From contig VWZX01010908.1 of the NCBI GenBank assembly GCA_013399015.1, forward strand, positions 62,001-126,000: DNA of 64,000 nucleotides, in the 5' to 3' direction. The position numbers were made by a program, and so were the translations under genes. The DNA is from Galbula dea (Eukaryota; Chordata; Aves; Piciformes; Galbulidae). Positions 24,513 to 36,400 of the stretch are shown one piece after another (position 1 is the stretch's first letter; every line of letters begins with the position of its first letter). The notes under the pieces are model-generated. The model saw only the letters and a program-made list of their open reading frames with translations, did no database searches and was not told the origin of the DNA.

Positions 24513-25314
24513 TAACGCTGTGGGATGAGAGGCATCTCTGCAGAGCTCCTTTGCTCTGCCTGCAGCCCAGCTCTGGTACCCCAGAGGGACTGTGGTTGTA
24601 CACACAGGTTAAATCTATTTGTCAGCAGCCCCAGAGGAATTTCTCTGTGTGCTTCCCAGACAAGTGTTAGCAGTGTGGGTAGTTGGTACCTGCAGGAGCC
24701 CAATTGCTCCAGGCTCTCAGCCAGCACAGCAGGAAAAGCAGGGGGAGGCTGAGGACACAGAGCTGTGCTGGGCTCTCTCTGGGCTGTTCTCATCTCCACA
24801 GCAGCTCTACAAATTAAACTGCCCCCAAGGGAGGAGCACTTTGCACAGCAGCTCAGAAACTCTATCAATTAAAAGATTTGGGGTTTTGATGTTCCCAGCA
24901 CACTGTGTTTATCTGTGGCTGAGCCTGAGGCACCAACCTCCCTCTCCTCATCCACTGTCACCCTCATCTGGAGTGAGAGGCTCAGGCAGAGACAGAGCCA
25001 CTGAGCCTGCTGCAGTGGTCACCTCCTGACCTGGGGCAGGAGGGAAGGTGGCTGTTGTGCATCCTCCATGGCCACATCCAGTTCCATAAGCACTTTCTGG
25101 AGGCAGCAGCATGGCCTAGTGTCTAACTGTAGCCTCTTCCCACCTGGATGAGCCTGGAAACTGCCTTCCAATGAGTACCAACCTCCCAGGGATGTTTCCA
25201 ATCCCTTGCTGCTGTGCATCAAGGGCAATGGGGGATCCAACCTGCTAGAAACACAAAGGCTCCTCCACATCCAAAGGCCCATGGGAAAAATAAAGTCACC
25301 CAGCAAAGACACCC
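24513..25314. other. Intergenic DNA downstream of the LDLRAP1 poly(A) site
   Basis: No gene seen. It includes the GT-rich downstream sequence that follows the LDLRAP1 cleavage site on the minus strand. Confidence 0.5.
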
Positions 25315-25317
25315 CCC

Positions 25318-27304
25318 AAAAAATGGTAGAACATTTATTCCCCTCAGTACAGATACTCTTTACAGCATCAGCTTGTCTTATAAAACTATATACAAACAGA
25401 GAGAGTGTTGTGCACTTCAATATATGCTCCTAGAGGCTCTAGAAAAGGGAGAAAGATCAATGATGTACAGAGAGATCCTCACAGTCCATTCCTACAGCCC
25501 AAGTTCTTTCCTAGGAAGATCTCCTGAGGGTCAGGACAAGCTGCTTCCCACAACCACCTCTGCCCAGCCTGGCCAGAACACTCAAGAGGTTCATGTCTCT
25601 GCCATGTGCCTCTGTAGCATGGCCAAAGCTTTGGGTAAAGCCTTCGACAGGGAGAGACTGATGCAGCTCCTAAGATCAAGTCAGTCATGGGCAGAGGAGT
25701 TTCCAGGTGTAAAACTGCTCTGAGCAGAGTTTGGCAGGATAAACAGAGCAGAGAGTTTATTCAGAGGAGACATGATGAGTCAGCTTCACAAGAACTTATC
25801 ACAGGAACACTTAGGGGGTGACAAAAGAATATCAAATCTAAGTGAGAGTCACTCAGCTGCTTCCAAATAAACTCTTGCAGCTGACAGAGAGCTTTGGGGT
25901 TGGGTTTTTTTCCCCATTTTTCCTTTTTTTTCCCCCCCCTCTTCCTGCAAGCAGTTTGAAGAGAGTCCTAAAAGAGCTACCTGGGGAATGAATTAGTGTT
26001 TCCAAAGCAAGTTCCAAATCTATAAGGGAGATTAGTAGACTTCAGGTAAGGCCACAAACACTGCAAACTGTCAGTGTGACTAGTTAGGATCATTACACTT
26101 AATCTTTTACATTAGCATAAGCTTTAGACTTCCACTCCTTTCCAATGCCTGGAGCAGATGAAGAACAGCTTCTCAAGGCTCCCAGGAGAGGTGGCTGTTG
26201 GAGGGGGAAGAAGATCAGAGTCAAGCTGGCAGGGGCACCTGGTGCTAACTGAACATCCAGGTATTGGTTTTGCCTAATCCAATTCCCTTGGAGCCTATTG
26301 AGTGAGCACCAACCAAATGGTTTGGAGCCAGTAAAAAGGCATGAAGTGCCAAAGCCACTTAGCAGAGCTCAGAACACAGATCTGTTGTGCTATCAGCTTC
26401 AGCCAGCCTCCAGCTTCCAACCTCCTCTAGCAAAACAAAGGGTTAACACCCTGCTGGTTTGGCTTTTAAAGCCAACAATGCAAAAGAGCCTTAGGACTTC
26501 CAGCCACCTCTGAAACGGTGCCTGGGAGGGGTCTGTTCTGAGCCAGACCTGCAGCATTGCTGGGGTGGGGCTTGGGGGTTTCTTTTTGGGTAAATAGCTT
26601 CTGAAGAGAAGTTACAGGCACTGCTTACCTTGACAATTTGGACCTTTGCTTTCAGTTCAAGCTTTAAAGTGCAAAACTTCATCGAGTCTTTGGGTTAAAA
26701 AAAGGAGTCAGTTCCCAGAGGAAGGTGGTGAAGAAAAAAGGCAGAGCTCCTAGGGGTGACTGACAGCTGTGAGAGCCTCACAGACACTCCCAACAAAAGC
26801 AAGAGCTCTGCCACCTCCTGCTTTCAACACTGGGAGCAGCTGCTGCAGATCTCCCTCTGCTTCCAGAAGCAGTGGATTAGGAGCAGTTGTGCTTCCAACT
26901 GCCTTTGCACCTGCAGATCTTTTGTCTAGAAAAGCAAATCCAGGGAGACTTTGGTGTTGCATAGTCTGTGTTCAGAGAGGAACAGGCACTGCTGAAGGTT
27001 CTTCCATGGTCTATTGCCACATAACACTGTAGATGCCCTGCACACCTTCCAAGAACACCTGGAAGCTGTCCTGGCTGGGAATAAATATGCTCAGGGGCAT
27101 CTTGTGGTTTAGATAAAAGCAAGGTACACAAAAAAAATCTGCATTAGATTTCTAAAGCTTTGGTCTAAAGTGTGCTGTAAGATCACCTTGACTTGGTGAA
27201 GAGCCCTCAGAAGAGTCCCTTTGTGCACAGCACCTGGAACAGCATGATCCAGTCCATTGGCTTTTAGTGGTTCTTCTCTTGTCAGCTCTCAGCTGCCTTT
27301 GACC
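25318..27304 (-). other. LDLRAP1: LDLRAP1 3' UTR
   Basis: From the stop codon to the predicted cleavage point about 15-20 bases after the AATAAA, giving about 2 kb, close to the human 3' UTR length as I recall it. No competing open frame is convincing. It contains a purine-rich tract (on the sense strand) around 25892-25945. Confidence 0.75.
25335..25340 (-). terminator. LDLRAP1: LDLRAP1 polyadenylation signal AATAAA
   Basis: The sense strand reads ggggAATAAAtgttctaccattttttgggggg: a canonical hexamer, a likely cleavage site about 12 bases on, then a T- and GT-rich downstream element. The stretch before it (tgtatatagttttataagac) looks like a typical 3' UTR end. Confidence 0.8.
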
Positions 27305-27446
27305 TCAGAAGAGGAACAGATCATCCTTGCTTGCAGTGGAGTCCAGTTTGTTCCAGTCAGCAGGTGAAAGAGCTTCTGCACTCTGGATGTCTTGAGCTGT
27401 CAGTCCTGTGTCCAGGACCTGAGGGTTTGTTCTTGACTGAGCCAGT
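27305..27446 (-). CDS. LDLRAP1: LDLRAP1 coding exon 9 and stop
   Basis: 142 bp after cccctctcag, completing the split arginine and encoding LAQSRTNPQVLDTGLTAQDI through SKDDLFLF, then TGA at 27307-27305. Leu261 and Arg265 complete the AP-2 binding box begun in exon 8. Confidence 0.97.
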
Positions 27447-30400
27447 CTGAGAGGGGAGAAAACCAGAGAGGAAGAACACAACAAATCCAGGCAGTTTACA
27501 GCCTGGCTGCTTGAGGCAGCTCTGATCCCAAAGCCCAGCTGCAGTTCCCCAGCCCCTGAGGGAATGAGGTGCCTCAGGAAGAGCAGGAGCTGGCACACAA
27601 CGAGTGCAGCTCTTGGGTTTGCTGCTGGCTTCTCCTAACGGTTCCCCTGCAGGCATCCAGGGAATTTGCAGCCTGGACATTCCATATATTAATGGTCTGG
27701 TGGAGTGAGGCCATTTCCCTCCCCTCCCAGGCTGTTAGCTGGGATCTGATCTCTGCTGACCTACAGGAGCAGCCTGGGTGCAGTGACTCAGTTCTGATGG
27801 TGCTGTGCCTGGACATGAAGCAGCAGCAGCAGCAGCATGTGCCAGAGTTCCCTGCCCACAGCACTCCCCAGCCCAACCCTTTGGGTTAAGACCCAAGCAG
27901 GGCTCAGGGGATGTTTCACAGCTCACAGCCTCAGCTTTAGGAGGGCTTTGTCCCAGCACATCCCAGAGCTTTCACAGAAAGCTAACAAGCCCCAAGTTTG
28001 TGGCTGTGTTACTCAATGTGCCCCTGCAGCATCAACCCTGCCAGGGCCAAAAATGAACACAAATATCTGGGGTTTCAGGCAGGGGAGGCAGGAGCTGGGG
28101 TAAGGCTCAGCTTAAAGTAGCCACACACATGGGTTTTACTGAAGAAGAAACCTCTCCAGTGATGGAGCTGCTGTGGCAGGAGCATCTGCCTGGGTGGTTT
28201 AGCAGTCCAAAGACTGAGTGGTGATGGGACTGCAACTCCAAACAAAAGACCACAACCAACATCATCTCCTTCATGCAGCAGGGCAAGGAACAGAGGTGAG
28301 GAAATGAGATGACATGAATCCAAGCTGCTCCTTGAGCAAACACAACTCAGGGCAGGGCTACCAGGGATGGGGAAGCTGTGAATTACTCCTGGGAGCCAAA
28401 GAAGGCACTAAGGTCTGTGTCCTTAGGGCTGAGTGACACAGCAGCTGCTGGCAGTGTGGGGACAGCTGGGAATAAAGTCCCAGGGTTAGCCCAAACCTCA
28501 GGGAGGTGTGAGGAAAGGTAAAATCCCCCCTGGTGCCAGAAGCTGGGGCCAGCATCACCACAGCTAGCAGAGGGGCTGGAAACAAGCAGCCTCAAAGCAC
28601 CCTGGCAAGCAGGAAGGGACATGCCAACTGCTTGGGGAATTAAATTCCCTAGCAGACACAGCCTCTCTCCAGCCTGAAAAGGTTGTCAAAATATTTGGCT
28701 TATCAGTCAGCCTCCAAGCCTATCTTTCAATTAACAGCTGAGGCACTGCCAGGGCAGGTGCCTAGGTCAGATCACTGCTGCTGATTAGCTGAGAAGCATT
28801 ATTAAAAGCATTATTAAAAGGCAGTCACTAGTCAAGTCTCCAGGGCTGGTCCCCAGGGGCCTGAGCTTGTAAAGGGAGTTAGTAGAATTACCTTGAAAAT
28901 GCCTCATCCAGGCCATCATCCATCTCCTTGGTTAAAGGGAGAGAGAGAGAGAGAGAGAGAGAAGCAGTTGCTCAGAGAATGCACCAAGGTGTATTTAGAG
29001 ATCCACCCCTCAGCACAGCAGACAAATACATACATAGAGACCTCTGAGTGCCTAAAGCAACAATCTGCCTCCTGGGGCAGGTTTTCCCTCCCTCTCTGCA
29101 CAAGCCCTAGGGTAAGAGGTGTCTCTCTGGGTGCCCCAGGCTTCCTCAGAGCAGATCCTAGGCTTGCTTTGGGGATTTTGTGCTCTCCTTACAGCCCTGG
29201 GATGGGGCAGGGGCTTGGCCCTTTCCCTCCCTTTCCAAAGCAGGTTAATTCTGCCTGGGCTGGGTCTAACCCACATTCCCCTCTGGGGTTAGCCATAGCC
29301 CTTGGCTCTCCCAGCTCTCAGCAAGTGCTGAGGGTTTCTGCCTAGAGGAACCTGGAGAGAGCTTGGCAGGAGGCTCCAGGGTTTTCCTGGATCAGGAACC
29401 CACAAAGCAACTCTGCCCCAGCACAGAGGGTACCTGCTCTGCTTGGAAGCAGCTCTGGGATCCTTTCTCTCTGCTCTGCTCTTCAGGTTTCCCAGGGAAA
29501 GCAATTGTGTTGCTTGGGGAGAGAGTTTTCCCATGCAGGGAGATGGGCTCTGTGTGAGAGCTCTGCTATGGACAGACCTGGCTATTCCCAAGCCCTGTGA
29601 GGCACTTACAGACTTAATGTAACATTTAAAGTGTAAGAACTCTGCAAGAAGGGAAGGATAAGCCTCTGGGATTTGATAGGACTTGGAACTGATCTGCAGC
29701 TTTACCCTGAAAAGCCTCAGGCTCAGACCCAGCAGACTCAAGAGGCTCCAGGCAAAAGCCTTGCTCCTTCACACTCTCCAAAATTCAGCAGACTCTGTGT
29801 TTCCAGAGAGGGCACCTAGCAGGGACCAGCTCTCAGGGCAAGTGGTGCTTCCAAGACCAGCCCCAGCCTGGCTGGTGATGGAGCTGTGGAGGAGGCTCCT
29901 TGCTGGCTGCACAGCCAGACACAGGAACCAGGTCATGATTCTCCTCTCTGTGGCCCATGAAACAGCTAAGCCAGATCACAGAATCACAGCATTGTCAAGA
30001 GTTGGAAGGGACCTTAAAGATCACCTAGCTCCAACCCCTCTGCCTGGCAGGGTCACCTCCCACTAGATCAGGTTGCTAGATGACTGAGGACATCTGAGAG
30101 GAGCCATCCGTGCTCCCTCAAGGCAGGTACAGCCACAAACAAGGACAAGGGGGAAATAAGAGTAATAATAAACATAAATCCAACTTAGTTTTAGCAAAGG
30201 GTTGAACAAAAGCCATCAACATCATGATTTTTCAGCCCTGACCAACAAAGCCCTGAGAAATGCTGCTGGAGAGGAAGGAGCAGTCAGGTCCCTGAGAGGG
30301 CATTTCTCAGGGTGCCTCCCACCCCTGCTCATTTCTTTACAGAGCCTAAAAGAGGGCACTAGGCACTCAAACACTGATCAATCACTTCCAGTAGGACACA

Positions 30401-33400
30401 AACCCCCAGCTCATTGCAGCTCTCCACCCCTGTCCCAAGGGCTCAGCTGCCCCAGAGCTCCCAGGAGGGGTTTAGCCAAGGAAAAGCCCCAGGATGGGCC
30501 CTAGGGGACAGGACATGGAGGTGGCATCACAGCCACCCAGCTGAGCAGATACCAGAGTGCCCTGGGCACACACACACACACTGACTTACCCACACCACGT
30601 TGTTATTCACAGAGGAGCTGGGCCCAAACATGCTGTTGTCTAAGTGTGGGGACTCTGGGCTGCTGCTCAGGGGTGATCTGGCAGGATCTTCTAAATCCAG
30701 CAAGTTCCCTGTGGCTGCTGCTGTGAACAGAGCAAAGAGGGAATGAGGCAAGGGAGGGGAAAACAGAGATGACAAGAAACCAGGGCTTCCTGCAGTAATT
30801 GCTTCTCTCCAAGAGGGGAATCAAAAGGTTGCATCAAATTCCTTCAGGGTGGCTTCAAATGGGAGCATGGAGGAGCTGCAACATCTCACCAGGGGCTGTG
30901 GTTTCAGCTTGAGTAACTCATGATGCTCAGATCAGGCACTCAGGACCCTCAGGACAGGGATGCAGGGAAGGATTGGCCAGCTCATCCCTCCAGCAGCCAC
31001 CACCTTCTATTCAGGATGAGTCAAGATCAGCCCCAGGCAAGCAGATGCATCCCAATCCCAGGACATCCCAACCCAGGAGGCTCCTGGGTACCACTTTCTA
31101 TTCAGGATGAGTCAGGAACAGCCCCAGGCAAGTAGATATATCCCAGCCCAGGACATCCCAACCCCAGGGTGGGAACAGACCCTGGCTGACAAGCTCAGCT
31201 CAGCCCAAGGCATCAGTTAAGCATCTTCCAAAGATGCATCATTACTTGATAGGACCGAGGGCAAATCCTGCCCTGGCTGAAGAACTGTTTAGTGCTTGAG
31301 GGCTGCTAGTGCACCACAGGCTGGGATGCTTCAGGGAAGCCTCAAATCCTCCCCATCCCCCTGCAGAACACAGCCCCACCTGCAGAGCATCCCCCAGGCA
31401 GATGCTGGAGCCCATTCCTACAGCTGTGGCACCCTCATGTATCCTAAATGTGCCACCACTTGTGACAGACTCCCCCAGCTCTGGGCCTTCACATGAAGCA
31501 AGGAGATGTGCCAGTCTGGAAGGAAGCCCAGCTTAATGCTCTTTTTCCTGCATGCCAAATCCTCTTATCTCCAGGGCCAGCATGGCAGAGAGATTAGCCT
31601 TTTGTCCCACTTCTCCCTGGCCACCCCTCCCGTGTTTCCCAGGCAGCAGAGGACCCATGGCCAGGGTTTGCTAGTTAATTGTTTCATTTCCCTGCACTTC
31701 TCCTTCCTCAGGAGAGCAGGAGGCAGAGTCCTACCTGGATGTCCATCTCCTGTAGCCACTGGGATGGCAAGAGCTTTAGGTCTGAGACAAACCCCAAATC
31801 TAACTTGGGAGCTGCAGGTCCACACTAAGCTCCTAAGGACATTAGAGCTAACTTGCCTGGGGCAGAAGGAAACAGATTTGGGGTGGCAGCAGCTGTGTAT
31901 GAGGAGCTGCATCAGACAGCTAAGGGGGAGGTGGAAGGACTCAGACCATGTCCCAAGAGCTCTGCCAAGGGCAACATCTCCACTACAAGTGTTTGCTCCT
32001 CACTGCTCCTCAAAACCCTCCCAGGAGCCTTCTCCATTCCAGGGAAACCACCAGACCTGGGGCTGTTCCCCACCCCTGAGCCCAAAGCAAAGCTCTGCTG
32101 GTGGCCACTTACATGCATGGGGGTGGGCAGGAGCTTCTGAGCTGGGGCTGCTCCTCCCTTCACCTTCCAAGATGGACCTTTCCCGTTTCTCCTTCTCTGC
32201 AAAAGGAAGGAGACCCCATCACTGCCTGCAGAGTGCTCCCCCTGCAAGCTGCTAGGGAGAAGGGACAGGGGGGGACAGCTAGGAGGGGCCCCCAGGTCTT
32301 CTCTGCCCACAGCAGCCCAGGCTCTGGGTGTGTTTTCTATATTCTGGAAGGTGAGAGCCAAAAGGGCAACAGGAGCAGGGCTCTGAGGCACCACAGAGAA
32401 ACACCAAGGTCCTTCAGACCCTGCCTGCAGGGAAGGAACTCAGCCAAAATCTGCCTGGACTTCTCAGGCTGTTGAGAGAAATCTGGAAGATGCCTTAAGC
32501 CACACCAGAGGTTGGACCAACCTTACCAGCAGCCTGGGAATGAGGAGGGGGAGAGGGAGAGGTGCTTGAAGGCTGGAAAAAACCCCAAAGTTATCCTTTG
32601 AACTTTGGAGGGAGGAGTGGGAAGAGGGAAAAAAAATAGATCCTCACCTTCCTTAGCTGCTTGCCAGAACTCAAATGCAAGTTTGAAGGCCTGGGCTACA
32701 GTGAGGGTGACAGCCTGGGCCTGGAAAGACAGCAGGGAGGCAGCACATTAATCAACAGCTCCTCCTGGATCAACAGCATCTGCAGGTTTTGCTCTGCAAG
32801 GTTCACAGATCCAAGCAGTCCTTCCCTCCACACACTCCCTGCCTGCCTGGGCAGGGCTAATCACATATTGATGGAGGCAGAGACTGGCCCATGGAGGACA
32901 TGCAGCTCACTGGAGGCATGTCTTCAGGTGGAAGGGGAAGGTGGAGAAGGCAGGGACGTGGCTGTCACAGGGATTGTGCTGCTGGATGGGGAGGGAAGAG
33001 CTGCTCCTGACCATGGGGCACATGCAGCTCTTCTGCACCCCACACCCAAGTGGGATCTAAACAAGTGCTGCACAGTCCTCCTCTTCCTCAGGCTAACCAA
33101 GCCCAGTTCCCTCAGCTGCTCCTCACAACACTTGTGCTCTAGACCCTTCCCCACCTTCCTTGCCCTTCTCTGGACACACTCCAGCACCTCCATGTCCTTC
33201 TTAGAGTGAGGAGCCCAAACCTGACCCCAGGACTGGAGGTGCAAACTCCCCAGTGCCTAGGCCAGGAGGACAATCCCTGCCCTAGTCCTGCTGCCACACT
33301 AGTGCTGATCCAAGCCAGGATGCTCTTGGCCTTCTTGGCCACCTGGGCACTCTGCTGGCTCATCTTCAGCTGCTGTGACCCACACCAGTGCTGGGGATGG

Positions 33401-36400
33401 ATGCACAGAGCTGTGGCCCACCCCTCCCTTGCTGCACACACGAGGATGCAACAGGCAGTGGGGTAAACCACTGTGATTTGCAGCTCTCTCCAGCAAGCCA
33501 GGACAAGAGAGACCCCAGGGTCTTCCCCTGGCTCCCCCAAGCTAAGCTGGGCTCTCACTGCTTAGTCCAACAGCATGAGCTTGTTCTGCACCAGCCAGGG
33601 CTGCAGTTAAGAGCAGGGACACCTTCCCCTTCAGCCCCTCCACTCCTCCCTAAGCTGAGAGCTTCAGAAGCATTCCAAAACCCTACCACCTTAGCCAGCC
33701 TGAGGTGCTGGAGATGCATGAACAGTGATACAAATGCCACTTTGATTAGGAGAAGGCAGAGCTGGGGAGCAGTTGAAGTGCCAGGAGCTCAGCAGCAGCA
33801 CTCCCCAAGGCTGGTGCTGCAGGAGCCTCCAGGCATCAGCTTTATCAAGTTGCAAACTAACCAAAGCCATCTCCAGGTCCAGAACCCACAGCCCTGGTGG
33901 CTCAAAGGCTGGAGATGTGGTGGGACAGCAAACAGAGCAGGGGTGTCCCCCAAAACCCAGGTGCTCCTGCTGCAGGGGGAGGAGACCCAGCAAAGCCAGG
34001 GCCAGTTAAGGCTCCAAAGCAGAACTCCTTTGAATGTCAAAGCCTTTTAGAGGGTGGAGAGAAGTGCAAAGGCTGGCTGGGGAGAACTCGACTCTGGTAA
34101 TTCAGGCTGAAAGTCCTTCCAGCTGTTTACAATTGAAACTGTCACATCTGAATCAAGCTGCAGAGAGCAGGAGACTGCCCAGAATTACTCCTGAACTAAA
34201 AATACACATTAATTACACAGCCTGGCTGGGAGCTGTGCAGACACACAGGGAGCCTAGCCTTGGGCAGGGACTGTCCCTGGGCTGGGAGCAGGGCATCATC
34301 ACCTTACCAGCAGGGCATCATCCATGTGTCTGACAGGCAAGGAAAAAAGAAAGAAATCTCTCTTTCTATTTCTAGTTTTGGCCACAAAAGGCCTTGGAGA
34401 ACCTGGAGCAGTGCTGAGCTGATGTTGTACCACTGTGATAATTCTTTAAGTGCTGGAGAGATGGGGTCTCATTTGCAGAGTGAGGCTTATCTTCACTGCA
34501 AAGCTGGGAGGGAACTGCAGAACCCTCAGACAACTTGTAGCTTCCATTATCCCCTCCCCAGAACAATTAAGGAGGGAGTCAGAAGTGTGGAACATTAACA
34601 GAGCTGTGGTGGCCACACTCTGGACACTGGGGTGCTCCTAGGACCCCAGGGATCAGCAGGCTGGAAGGCACCAGCTGGGAATGGATCTTACTTAACCTTT
34701 GCTTCTTCTATGGATTCAGGAGATCCAGTTCTCTGCCTGGGCCACACAACAGACCCCAGGGAATGGATTTCTGGGGGCAGAAGGATCTGATCTGTCTTTC
34801 CTCTCCACTAAAGCCCCTTCCTGCTGTGGGGAGGAGACCCCTGGGGCTCTCCTTGCCCTGCATTCAGCCAGTGCCCAGTGCCCCACTTGTCTTCCCTCAG
34901 CAGCTGATCAGTGCTGGCTCCCTGCCCATCCTGATGCACTGAATCAGCAGGAAAACAAACAAAAAAATCCCCTGAGCCAGGTTCAAAGCAAGAGCCAGAG
35001 ACTGTTTCCATACAGCAGCTCTGCTCCTCAGCACACAGCAGGGTCTCCTGAGCTGCTCCCATGGGGAGGACGTGGCTACATCTGCAGAGATGCTGCTAAA
35101 AATTGGACAAGGAGTTTCAATGGCAAGAAGTGGAAGGCAGCCAGGGCAGCAAGCCCAGAGCCACTGGCTAAATGCCTCCTCTCAAAGAGGCTGCCCCTGG
35201 GCACCTCCCTGCCAAAGCTCCCTGCAGACCTCCCACCTGCCACAGCCTCTCCCAGACACCAAGCTCACAGCAGCTCTGACAGCCTAGAGAAGGGGATGCC
35301 GATTCCTGGCCACCACAGCATGGCAGGGAAGGTTCAGGTGCTGCTGCAGGGCCAGGTCCCCTCAGGGATGCCCCAGACCTTGGGGCAGAAAGGCTTTTAC
35401 CTGCCAAGAGGATGAGCTGAACCCAGCCCAGCCCCAGCCACTGGAGAGCGATGGCCAAGGCTGAAGTGCCCATGGGCAGGGGATGGCAGCAGGAGGGTGG
35501 CTGCCTTCTGTCCCATGGCTGGGGCAGAGCCTCCCTAGCTCTAACTAGGGGCAGAGCTGTTATCTCAGCAGCACAGCCCTTTCTCTGCTTCTTCCTCCTC
35601 TAGCCACATCCCCATCTGCTCTGGACTGACCATTTTCCGTTTGGTACAGAGGAAGGCATGGCACTCCAGGTTCTCATTGAGCTGGTTCTGGGCAATGTAG
35701 GCAAAGACTTTATCGTGGATCTTGTCTGCCGTGCAGTAGGATATCCTGAAAGACAGAAGGAAAGGTCTCGTCCGGGGCACTGTGCACAAGGGAGATCCAC
35801 CAAGCCCCTCCTCTGACCTGCCAGCAAGCTCCTCCTACCCCAGGGCTTCCAGCTCCAGAGCCAAGCAGGGAAGGCAGAGGGAACACTGAGGCTGCAGTGC
35901 ATCTCCTTCCTAAAACAGAGGAGTTGGTGGCACTGGCTTGAGGGTAAAAGAAGCCCAGAGCAGCTCCTGCAGCCATGGAGTCAACCACGTGCATCAGACA
36001 CAGAGAGAGGAGAGAAGAGAAAGTGCTTCACCGTGGGGGAAAGGAGAGGTTAGAGAAGGTAAAGACTCTGCAGCCTGGGACTACACCAGACAACTGCTCT
36101 GCCTTCAGAAGAGAGATGATTTTCCTTGGAGGAGAAGCTTGAGAGGAGACAGAAGGGCTTGTTCTCAGCCTGCAGACTAATCTCGAGGCAAGAAACAGAG
36201 GCAGGGGTCCTCAAGAGAAGCCCTTGGAAGGGCTGGGATTCAGGCTCCAGAAGCAGATGCACAGGATGCTCCAAGAGCCCTGAGCACACAGGCCATGGGG
36301 AAGGAGGCTCAGCAGCCCCAGGATGGCCATGGCTCTCCTAGCCCCCAGGCAGGGCAGGGCTGACTCTGAAATGCTGAGCAAAGCTCTGCAAGAACATCAG

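Noticed and set aside
31506..32394. 249-codon plus-strand and 160-codon minus-strand frames around LDLRAP1 exon 6
   Set aside because: Chance open frames in CpG-poor, GC-moderate intron sequence; only the 84-bp exon within is supported.
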